Assembly: GCA_017616655.1 (NCBI GenBank)
Contig: JAFZXU010000061.1
Coordinates: forward strand, 62,001 to 126,000
DNA: 64,000 nucleotides
DNA from: Bacteroidales bacterium
GTDB lineage: Bacteria; Bacteroidota; Bacteroidia; Bacteroidales; UBA932
Reading direction: 5' to 3'
In this document: piece by piece, positions 43,580 through 50,572 of the stretch
How positions within the stretch are numbered: the stretch's first letter is position 1
How the letters are laid out: every line of letters begins with the position of its first letter
Notes under the pieces: generated by a model
Databases searched by the model: none
Seen by the model: only the letters and a program-made list of their open reading frames with translations
Told to the model about the DNA's origin: nothing
Translations under genes and position numbers: made by a program

Positions 43580-45679
43580 ATGAACAGATATCTCCTCTTA
43601 CCGGCACTTTCCGCTGTCATGCTGCTTTTCGCAGCTTCCTGCTCGCAGGAGGAAATACTTCCGGAAACCGAACCCGTCGAACAGGTTTATTACGGCGACG
43701 ACATCCTCCGGGCCGATCTGGAACTTCCGCAGGTCACCCGCACGTCGCTTGATTCCGACTCCTCCACCGTGCTCTGGAGCAGGGACGACGCATTCTCGCT
43801 TCTTTCCGAGGGCGGAGTCAACAACAAATTCACGCTTATCGAAGGCGCCGGCAGCACATCCGGATCTTTTGCAGGAACTTTGGAAGGCACGGCGCCGTAT
43901 CTGGCATTGTATCCCTATTCGAAAAATGCCGGCGTTTCGGGCGGCACGCTCATATTCAAACTGCCCCAGCATCAGACTTATGTCTCCAATTCTTTCGGAA
44001 TCGGCGCTTCGCCTATGATTGCCAATGTCGCCGATGCTTCTTCTGCGCTTCAGTTCAAGAATATCTGCGGACTTCTCTGCATAAAGTTCACCGCCAAAGG
44101 CAGCCCAAAAATCTCCAAGATCGTGGTGCGCGACCTGGGCGGCAATATGCTCTGGGGCGACTGCGCCCTTGCGCTCGACGGCAAGCAGGGTACTTCCGAA
44201 CAGACGATGACCATCATCGGCGGCAGCAACGAAATAGTGCTGGATATGAGTTCTTCGGTATCCCTTCTGGCCGCTACACCCAAGAAGTTCTATATCGCGG
44301 TTCCAGCCGGTTCCCTGGACCGCGGATTCGCCGTCACCCTCTATGACAACACAGGAGAGGTGTACGATATGCTGCAGACCCAGAATCCCTCCGCAAAGGT
44401 GGAGCGTTCGATGATTTCGAACATGGTTCCACTTGCCATAACCGACGTTACGACAGAGACTTCCGATCTGAAGCGCCGCGGTTATTATAAGGATCTCTTC
44501 ATGAACGGAGGTCTCAGTCTGACCTCCAGGACTGTGCTTCCCGCCTGCCCCTATATCGGTTGGGATTATGAGTATTTCGCCTCCCAGGGCACTGCAACTG
44601 CTGTCGATACCGCCATCCAGAAGTCCATTTTCGTAGGCGACGAGAACGATACGAACGGACCCCTGGTCTATCCTGACGGCGGTCCCCGTTTCCGCGTGGT
44701 CTATTTCAACGGCGGCAACTCGCGCGACCACGGCAAGTCGCTGACCGCCACAGGCCGCACCAGGGTGTACAATTACGTGTATAACGGCGGTTCGTATGTC
44801 GGCACCTGCGCGGGCGCATTCATAGCCTGCAAGGGATATGACAGCAACGCAAGTTACAACTATTACATAAAGATGTTCCCGGGCCACATGTATCATACCG
44901 GCATTTCGAAGGATACCACCGACATGTCAATGCCGCCGGACTGCCCTCTGCGCCGTTATTTCACATTCGGCGAGACGGTCAACCGCATCTACCACAATGG
45001 CGGCGGATATATGTCCGAGGCGGCAGAGCATGCAGTGCCCGGTACCGAAATACTCCTGCGCTATACCAACTGTCCAAGCGGCAAGACCGCGAACAACGGA
45101 AGGGTCAGCGGATGGGCTTACAAGCCCAACGACAAGGCCGGACGTATGGTGCTGCTCGGTTCGCATCCCGAGGGAGTTACCTCCGGTGAGCGCCGCGACC
45201 TCTTCGCAGCGATGCTGATGTATGCCGATGACGGACGCGGAGCCATCCAAGTCAAGGCCGACCTCAAGAAGGGAGAGAAGTATCTGTGCGAGTCTCTCAC
45301 TTCGGAGAACAAGCCGGCCCATGCCCGGATCGGCGACAGGCAGTATCACCACTTTACGGTGGAGATTCCCGCCGGGGCGGAGGATATAACGATAGAGCTT
45401 GCGAGCGACGCCGCTGATGACGATCTCTATCTGTCGCTGCGCAAGGATGGCTATGCGTGGTTCTCCGAAGCGGATTATACGCTGACTACGAAGGGTTCGA
45501 ACAAGGCCCTGAACATCAAGAAGATGGAGGCCGGCACATGGAATGTTTCGGTCTATGCGCCCAATACCGTCACCGCCGCCGTCTCTACTTACGATTCCAG
45601 CGGCAAGTATTACAAATACACCGGTGACCTGACCCTCCTCGAAGGAATTCCCTACTCCCTGAAGGTGGACTGGAAGTAG
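43580..45679 (+). CDS. Fimbrillin-like/BPL_N/PPC lipoprotein 3
   Basis: This 699-residue lipoprotein has lipobox FAASC (Cys21). The fimbrillin-like domain (TRTSLDSDSSTVLWSRDDAFS, APYLALYPYSKN, GGNMLWGDC) is more divergent than in copies 1 and 2. The amidotransferase-fold domain has Cys410 in GSYVGTCAGAF (Ser before Cys replaced by Thr) and His529/Glu531 in GSHPEG. The PPC-like domain follows (YHHFTVEIPAGAEDITIEL). The longer open frame upstream overlaps copy 2 and has no signal peptide, so ATG 43580 is chosen. Last of the three-gene set; no clear terminator follows, only a repeat-rich stretch. Confidence 0.82.
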   Translation: MNRYLLLPALSAVMLLFAASCSQEEILPETEPVEQVYYGDDILRADLELPQVTRTSLDSDSSTVLWSRDDAFSLLSEGGVNNKFTLIEGAGSTSGSFAGTLEGTAPYLALYPYSKNAGVSGGTLIFKLPQHQTYVSNSFGIGASPMIANVADASSALQFKNICGLLCIKFTAKGSPKISKIVVRDLGGNMLWGDCALALDGKQGTSEQTMTIIGGSNEIVLDMSSSVSLLAATPKKFYIAVPAGSLDRGFAVTLYDNTGEVYDMLQTQNPSAKVERSMISNMVPLAITDVTTETSDLKRRGYYKDLFMNGGLSLTSRTVLPACPYIGWDYEYFASQGTATAVDTAIQKSIFVGDENDTNGPLVYPDGGPRFRVVYFNGGNSRDHGKSLTATGRTRVYNYVYNGGSYVGTCAGAFIACKGYDSNASYNYYIKMFPGHMYHTGISKDTTDMSMPPDCPLRRYFTFGETVNRIYHNGGGYMSEAAEHAVPGTEILLRYTNCPSGKTANNGRVSGWAYKPNDKAGRMVLLGSHPEGVTSGERRDLFAAMLMYADDGRGAIQVKADLKKGEKYLCESLTSENKPAHARIGDRQYHHFTVEIPAGAEDITIELASDAADDDLYLSLRKDGYAWFSEADYTLTTKGSNKALNIKKMEAGTWNVSVYAPNTVTAAVSTYDSSGKYYKYTGDLTLLEGIPYSLKVDWK

Positions 45680-46174
45680 TCCTTTCGTCATGCCCGGCTT
45701 CTCTCCCGTCATGCCCTGCGTCCAGTGTCATGCACGACCTGATCGGTCATCTGATGGCCCGGCATGGGCTCCGGCATATGTTTCGAAAAGCAGAAAAATG
45801 CTTTTCGAAAGCATATACCACCCGCCCATTATGCCGTGCCTCGGGTTTTTCCCGAACTCAAAACACCTGGCGGAGGCGATTTTCGTATCGAGCTGATAAT
45901 TAGATATTTACGAATAGCCAGTCCGGCAGGTCGAGGGTTTTGGCTTCAACCTGCCGGATATTCTTTTTATAACATGCAGATAACCAACGCGTTAGCATTT
46001 TTGCCTCCGCCAGGTGTTTTGCATTATTATGCATTCGGGCATCTCTTATTCAAACTTCTTGCGACAAATTCGACTTTATTGAAAAAAGCCGTATTTCTCG
46101 TTTCCCGACAAATAACAACCACTGCCAAAAGAATTGTGAAATGCGTCATACGGGATTCTGCGGACGGCATTATC
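45680..46174. repeat. Intergenic repeat region
   Basis: No gene is supported in these 495 nt. GTCATGCCC(G) motifs occur at 45687 and 45708 and recur as a pair at 47085 and 47105, on either side of the Rpn gene. A perfect 12-bp stem TTTCGAAAAGCA/TGCTTTTCGAAA with a 6-nt loop lies at 45781-45810. A full palindromic element occupies 45859-46021. Confidence 0.6.
45859..46021. repeat. RAYT-type palindromic element, copy 1
   Basis: This 163-bp element has 19-bp perfect terminal inverted repeats (45859-45877 CAAAACACCTGGCGGAGGC; 46003-46021 its complement) and an inner inverted pair CCGGCAGGT (45923-45931) / ACCTGCCGG (45949-45957). It shares the CAAAACACCTG start, the inner CCGGCAGGTCGAGG and the overall layout with the two elements flanking the transposase at 53157 and 54328. 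Confidence 0.85.
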
Positions 46175-47059
46175 TTGCAGAGGTACATCGTTCCGACATC
46201 GGACTGGGGGTTCAAGCGACTCTTCGGTACGGAGGCGAACAAGGATGTGCTGATAGGTCTGTTGAACAAACTGATCGACGACCGTGAGGTGAAGGATGTG
46301 AAATTCCTGGAGCGTGATCTGCTGCTGCCGGTCGGAGAGGGACGTGAGATGTCGTTCGACGTCTATTGCGAATGCCAGGATGGCTCGCGAGTGATCGTTG
46401 AGATGCAGAATTATGCCAGGCCGAATTTCATAGACCGGTCGCTGGTATATACGTCTGCATCGATTGTCGAGAATTATCTTTATAACAGGAGCAAGGGGTA
46501 TCGTGTTCAGAAGGTGTATCTGATAGCCATCACCGGCGATACTCTGTTTAAAGAAGTCGAAGGCAGACCGGTGCGTCTGGCGTTCTGCAACAAGGATTCG
46601 GAGAAGACCCAGGTTTTGAACGACAAAATCTTGCATATCTTCATCGAATTGCCGAAATTCGCAGATGATATCGGCAGTCTGAATCCGGATTCGGAGTTTC
46701 TGGACAAGTTCGCAGTGGCGTTGAAGACGATGGCGGAGAGCCACGAGAGGCCGGAGGTTATGGACGACGAGATGCTTGTGAAGTTGTACCGAGCTGCCGA
46801 CACAAAGAGATACAGCGAAGACGACAAGGACACATACACTAGTAACGTTATGAACCAGCTGGAATACGAAGCGACCCTCTGGGACTTTCGCGAAGAGGGC
46901 TTGGCAGAAGGCCTTGAGAAAGGCTTGGCTACGGGCCTGGCCGAAGGCAGCGAAAAACGCGCTCGGGAAATTGCGGCTAAATTGAAGGCCCAGAACATTG
47001 CCACTGATATCATCGCCACCTGTACCGGCTTGACAGCAGAGGCCGTCGCCGCGCTCTGA
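46175..47059 (+). CDS. Rpn-family PD-(D/E)XK nuclease/putative transposase
   Basis: The protein resembles the Rpn/TIGR01784 group, recombination-promoting endonucleases once labelled as transposases. The family opening QRYIVPTSDWGFKRLFGTE is followed by the nuclease core FDVYCECQDGSRVIVEMQ, with the expected Asp and Glu-x-Gln. Next come FIDRSLVYTSASIVENYL and a C-terminal EGLAEGLEKGLATGLAEG repeat typical of the family. TTG 46175 is my proposed start (294 residues) because family similarity begins there; a GTG at 46135 is possible. The open frame continues back to 45764, but through the palindromic element, so I do not count that part. The lack of an ATG may mean a damaged 5' end. Confidence 0.78.
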   Translation: MQRYIVPTSDWGFKRLFGTEANKDVLIGLLNKLIDDREVKDVKFLERDLLLPVGEGREMSFDVYCECQDGSRVIVEMQNYARPNFIDRSLVYTSASIVENYLYNRSKGYRVQKVYLIAITGDTLFKEVEGRPVRLAFCNKDSEKTQVLNDKILHIFIELPKFADDIGSLNPDSEFLDKFAVALKTMAESHERPEVMDDEMLVKLYRAADTKRYSEDDKDTYTSNVMNQLEYEATLWDFREEGLAEGLEKGLATGLAEGSEKRAREIAAKLKAQNIATDIIATCTGLTAEAVAAL

Positions 47060-47084
47060 TCCATTCTAACCGAGACTTACTATT

Positions 47085-47127
47085 GTCATGCCCGTTTCCC
47101 GTCCGTCATGCCCGCGGAGGCGGGCAT
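47085..47127. repeat. GTCATGCCCG repeats with hairpin
   Basis: Two GTCATGCCCG copies (47085, 47105) are followed by a perfect 8-bp stem ATGCCCGC/GCGGGCAT with GGAG loop (47108-47127). The same motif pair lies upstream of the Rpn gene. Confidence 0.55.
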
Positions 47128-47178
47128 CTCTTTTCCGCTGCAATCGGAGAAGGGGAATAGTATATTGCTGCTCTGGTG

Positions 47179-47252
47179 TCGGGATACCCGGACTCGAACC
47201 GGGGACCCCCTGCTCCCAAAGCAGGTGCGCTAGCCAACTGCGCCACATCCCG
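47179..47252 (-). tRNA. tRNA-Pro (UGG)
   Basis: Read on the minus strand, the 74-nt gene starts CGGGATG and its 3' acceptor strand TATCCCG pairs with it (one G-U). The D arm GCGCAGTTGGCTAGCGC, the anticodon arm CTGCTTTGGGAGCAG (anticodon TGG) and the T arm CCCCGGTTCGAGTCCGGG are all present. CCA is not encoded exactly (ACACC follows). A minus-strand -7 box TACCTTTG at 47268-47261 fits its transcription. Confidence 0.96.
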
Positions 47253-47260
47253 TAGTGGCG

Positions 47261-47268
47261 CAAAGGTA
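47261..47268 (-). promoter_or_regulatory. -7 box for tRNA-Pro
   Basis: The minus strand reads TACCTTTG, an exact TAnnTTTG match. It places the start near 47254, two bases before the mature tRNA. Confidence 0.5.
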
Positions 47269-47275
47269 AGATTTT

Positions 47276-47306
47276 TTTGCAGAAGTCGGAATTGTGGTTA
47301 ATTTTG
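47276..47306 (+). promoter_or_regulatory. Promoter for abrB-like/acyltransferase pair
   Basis: TTTG at 47276-47279, a 19-nt spacer, and TAATTTTG at 47299-47306 give a full match to the Bacteroidota TTTG/TAnnTTTG promoter. The start near 47313 is 20 nt before ATG 47333. Confidence 0.6.
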
Positions 47307-47332
47307 TAGGAAATTTCCAACTTTTCTTACAA

Positions 47333-47542
47333 ATGCAAGAGAAAGACGGCAAATACATCTTCGGCGTAGTGAAGGTGGGCGACAAGGGGCAGATCGTGAT
47401 TCCGCGCGACGCCCGTAAAATCTACGATATCAAACCGGGAGACGCGCTTCTTATGCTGGGTGACCGGAAGGGAATCGCGATGCTCAAGACGGAAGTGTTC
47501 CAGGCAGCGATTGACCAGGCGATGGAGGGCCTTACCAAATGA
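47333..47542 (+). CDS. AbrB/SpoVT-fold DNA-binding protein
   Basis: This 69-residue protein has the swapped-hairpin AbrB fold: FGVVKVGDKGQIVIPRDARKIYDIKPGDALLML, the usual signature of AbrB/MazE-type transcription factors. The longer open frame (from 47294) includes the promoter -7 box, so ATG 47333 is chosen. It overlaps the following acyltransferase gene by 4 nt (ATGA). AbrB-fold proteins also act as antitoxins, but the partner here is a large membrane protein rather than a toxin, so autoregulation of the pair is more likely. Confidence 0.88.
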   Translation: MQEKDGKYIFGVVKVGDKGQIVIPRDARKIYDIKPGDALLMLGDRKGIAMLKTEVFQAAIDQAMEGLTK

Positions 47543-48669
47543 GAAGGCACTGGATGGACAATCTGCGCTGGGTGACGGTGCTCCTGGTGCTGCTGTATCA
47601 CGTGGTTTATTTCTACAACAACAAAGGTGTCTTCGGCGGCATCGGAGGCTTCGGGGAGTATCCCGAGTGGCACCAGTATCAGGATGTGGTGATGTACATC
47701 CTCTACCCGTGGTTCATGCCGCTGCTCTTCCTGCTGGCCGGCATAGGATCCCGCTATGCGCTGGAGAAGGTTCCGGCCGGGAAGTGGTTCGGGGCCCGCA
47801 CACGTAAACTGCTGGTTCCCGGCACGATAGGACTCTTCGTGTTCCACTGGATGGTGGGCTATTTCAATACCGCGGTGGCTTCGCGGACCGGCATGTTCGA
47901 CGGAATGCCCGCAGTGGCCAGGTATATAATGATGGCTGTTTCCGGAACGGGACCGCTCTGGTTCATCCAGGTGCTGTGGCTGCTCTGCATAGTGCTGCTG
48001 CTGTTGAGGGCGCTGGATCGGAAGGACCGGTTCTGGAACTGGTGCGGGAAGGTTTTCGGCGGCAAATACGGGCTGGTCTGGGTCATCCTGCTGGGAGTAA
48101 TTTACTGGGCGGCCGAGCAGACTCTTATCAGGAATCCTCGTCCGGAGTCGCCCGACGGCCTGCTGAATCTCTACAAGCCGCTGTTCTACATGGCGCCCTT
48201 CCTGTTCGGATACTATGTCTTTTCACACGACGAAGTGCAGGAAAAGCTGGCAGCTGTCTGGCCGTCTCTGCAGGCGCTTGCGGTCGGTTTCGGGGTGGCG
48301 CTGGTGGTCTCCACTTTCGGCCAGGACAACACCTCTCCCCAGTATCTCTGCAGTCCGCTCAACTGCATCTACGGCTGGATGATGTGCCTCGCGCTGATGG
48401 CCTGGTTCAAGGCGAAATTCGACCGGACCGGCAAGTTCGCCGGCTATATGACGCGCTCGAGCTTCGGGTTGTATATCGTTCACTATCTGGTGATTGCCTC
48501 GCTCGGCTACATGATGAAGACCTACACCCAGCTCCCGCCGCTGGCGATGTATCTGATCCTTGGCGTGGCAGTCTTCACCCTCTCCCCGCTGATTTATGAA
48601 ATTCTCCGCCGCATCCCCGTGGTGAGATGGTGCGTGTTCGGGGAGAAGGCACAGAGTGCTAGAAAGTAA
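47539..48669 (+). CDS. Acyltransferase-3 family membrane protein
   Basis: This 376-residue inner-membrane protein has about ten transmembrane segments. The first has the acyltransferase-3 (PF01757) signature RWVTVLLVLLYHVVYF, with Arg and His separated by ten residues. Members transfer O-acetyl or other acyl groups to surface polysaccharides or lipids. FMPLLFLLAGIGSRYALEK and SSFGLYIVHYLVIASLGY are also typical. It is translationally coupled to the AbrB-like gene. Its last 11 nt overlap a small convergent reading frame at 48659-48784. The acceptor substrate is unknown. Confidence 0.88.
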   Translation: MRRHWMDNLRWVTVLLVLLYHVVYFYNNKGVFGGIGGFGEYPEWHQYQDVVMYILYPWFMPLLFLLAGIGSRYALEKVPAGKWFGARTRKLLVPGTIGLFVFHWMVGYFNTAVASRTGMFDGMPAVARYIMMAVSGTGPLWFIQVLWLLCIVLLLLRALDRKDRFWNWCGKVFGGKYGLVWVILLGVIYWAAEQTLIRNPRPESPDGLLNLYKPLFYMAPFLFGYYVFSHDEVQEKLAAVWPSLQALAVGFGVALVVSTFGQDNTSPQYLCSPLNCIYGWMMCLALMAWFKAKFDRTGKFAGYMTRSSFGLYIVHYLVIASLGYMMKTYTQLPPLAMYLILGVAVFTLSPLIYEILRRIPVVRWCVFGEKAQSARK

Positions 48670-48784
48670 AATTACCGGGATTCAAACCAGGAAGATCTCC
48701 GTTGAGGTTGTTGCTGTCGGCAATCACACGCTCCGCCTCCAGTTGAAGGACGAGGGTTTCGGGAGAAGTATATAGTGTTCTCAT
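48659..48784 (-). CDS. Small 41-residue protein downstream of C10 protease
   Basis: This short frame begins MRTLYTSPETLVLQLEAERV and ends in NPGNFTF. It is 16 nt downstream of the C10 protease on the same strand, with a purine-rich AGAAGAAG before the ATG. Short proteins of this style (charged start, V/L-rich middle, Gly/Asn-rich end) are often found next to fimbrillin and C10 protease genes in Bacteroidales, in my experience of the group. No function is known. It has no signal peptide and could be a leader, an inhibitor or a chance frame. Confidence 0.5.
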   Translation of the reverse strand: MRTLYTSPETLVLQLEAERVIADSNNLNGDLPGLNPGNFTF

Positions 48785-48800
48785 AACAGTTCTTCTTCTT

Positions 48801-50570
48801 TCAGAATACCAATGTCAGGGTAATCGACTGGATTGAATAGTGGTCCAGGACCAGCTTGTAAGTTCCTGCGGGATAATTCTTCCGTTTGATGGTGAACGTC
48901 CCCACCTTGGGCACGGTACCTGAATCCACAACCTCGTCAGACGAGTTGATCAGCTGCCATATTGTTCCCCCATAGGTCTTGAATTTAAAGACGGCCTTGG
49001 CAACATCGTAATCCACCGTGGTGTAGTCCCGGATGTGGAGCGCCATCTCGGGACAGAGCTCCGCCTTGTTGCGGTAATCGAATTTGCGCCAGGGATCTGA
49101 AGTGTTCTTGCGATACAGCGGCACCACCTTATCGCCCTGCTCGATGGGCTCCGTCGTCATCAGCTTTTGCGAAACGTCCCAGGCAATATCGTCGCCGCTT
49201 GCAAGCGAAGGGATGGCAATGTCGGAGCGAAGCATACATTTGATATTGCCGTCCTTGTCTGTATGTGCGAAGTTGAGCAGGCCACTGAAGGGATAATAAC
49301 CGTAATTATGGACGATACCGAAAGTGATATTGAAAGTGTTGTTCGTGGCAACCATACCGCCAGTGTGCCTGATTCCGTTGAAATAGCTGCCGTCCAGGTC
49401 GCCGTAGGTGAGACGCAGGTTGGGCGTCGGCGAGCCGCCCTCGTTCGGCCTGACATGATAGACCACCTGACTGTACCTGTAAGTGCCGAAGGCATCCATC
49501 TGGTAATAACCGTTGCTCTGGCCGCCCCAGCCGTAGTTGATCAGGAAACGGTCGTGGGCATCATATCCGTCGATTACGTAGGAGTGTCCCATACTGCCGC
49601 TGGAGTTCCATCCCACAATCAGGAAAGGATGACCGGCTGCGAGATAGCTCTTGAGCATGGACTTCCACGAATCGGCCGTACTGTAAGAGCGGGCATAGCG
49701 GACGACGCAACTGTCGTAGTCCATATACTTGGTCAGTTTGGAAGCCGACATCGCGGCTCCCGTACCGTTTGAACTGTAGGCGGCCCGCATCATGCTGCCT
49801 ACGACGGCCATCAGGGTGGCGACTGCATATCCCTCCTCGGTCGTATAGGAACCGCTTTTGTAGGAGGAACGTATCTTGTCCCACTGGAAAGGAATCGTAT
49901 CCAGCAACATTTCCGGAACGGTTATGCCGTTCTTGGTATATGCGGTGAGCGTACCCGTACCGTGGGCGGGATGCTTGTAGTAGGCCATCACAATGCAGAC
50001 GGCGGTCGGCGTGCAGCCGGTAACGACCTTCCTTCCCGAGGCGGTGAGTGGCGTTTTCCAGTTGTAAGGGGTATTCTGGTTGAAGTTCGGGGTCTGCAGG
50101 TCGATGGCGGCGGGTATTTCCGTCGTACGCGTCATTGTAAGGGCGTCGTTCCAGCGGGCAAGTTCCTCGGCCGTGGCTTTCTTGCCTGAAGCGCGTCGGG
50201 AGTTGATATCTTCGGTGTAGGCGTCCATCCAGGCCTGAAGATTTTCCGGCATCTCGTCGAGCGGGCAGAATTCGTCCTCGAAGGAGTATCCCAGCACCGG
50301 CATGGCCGCATCCAGGCCGGAGATAATGACAAAGCCTCCTTCCGCCCGGTTGAAGACATACCAGGCCGGGGCCTGGCCGCTGCGGGTAGGCTCAAGCGTA
50401 AGGTCGGTGCCGAGCAGCGTCAGCGAACTGCCGGCCCTGGTGGTCACGCCACACTGCGCGAAAAACATCTCAGCCGCCTTACGCGCCTTGTTCAAGGAGA
50501 TGTCATCTGCCTTGAGTACCGGAGAGGCAAGCAGCAGCGCTGCATATATCAAAAGTAGAAATCTCTTCAT
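48801..50570 (-). CDS. Secreted C10 (streptopain-like) cysteine protease
   Basis: This 589-residue exported protease has a signal peptide ending LKAD and an inhibitory pro-region (about 25-150) with the typical FVIISGLDAAMPVLGYSFEDEF. The catalytic domain has Cys186 in VTGCTPTAVCIVMAYYKHP and His329 in GHSYVIDGYD, and INYGWGG provides the supporting Trp/Asn region. About 215 residues of beta-rich sequence follow (PAGTYKLVLDHYSIQ near the end), perhaps for binding or sorting, but no clear type IX secretion domain is seen. It starts 2 nt after the fimbrillin-like gene, so the two are co-transcribed. Related enzymes include prtT/interpain and Bacteroides Bfp proteases. Confidence 0.93.
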   Translation of the reverse strand: MKRFLLLIYAALLLASPVLKADDISLNKARKAAEMFFAQCGVTTRAGSSLTLLGTDLTLEPTRSGQAPAWYVFNRAEGGFVIISGLDAAMPVLGYSFEDEFCPLDEMPENLQAWMDAYTEDINSRRASGKKATAEELARWNDALTMTRTTEIPAAIDLQTPNFNQNTPYNWKTPLTASGRKVVTGCTPTAVCIVMAYYKHPAHGTGTLTAYTKNGITVPEMLLDTIPFQWDKIRSSYKSGSYTTEEGYAVATLMAVVGSMMRAAYSSNGTGAAMSASKLTKYMDYDSCVVRYARSYSTADSWKSMLKSYLAAGHPFLIVGWNSSGSMGHSYVIDGYDAHDRFLINYGWGGQSNGYYQMDAFGTYRYSQVVYHVRPNEGGSPTPNLRLTYGDLDGSYFNGIRHTGGMVATNNTFNITFGIVHNYGYYPFSGLLNFAHTDKDGNIKCMLRSDIAIPSLASGDDIAWDVSQKLMTTEPIEQGDKVVPLYRKNTSDPWRKFDYRNKAELCPEMALHIRDYTTVDYDVAKAVFKFKTYGGTIWQLINSSDEVVDSGTVPKVGTFTIKRKNYPAGTYKLVLDHYSIQSITLTLVF

Positions 50571-50572
50571 GT

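Noticed and set aside
45764..46174. N-terminal extension of the Rpn-family protein
   Set aside because: It consists of the palindromic element and flanking spacer; family similarity begins at about 46175.
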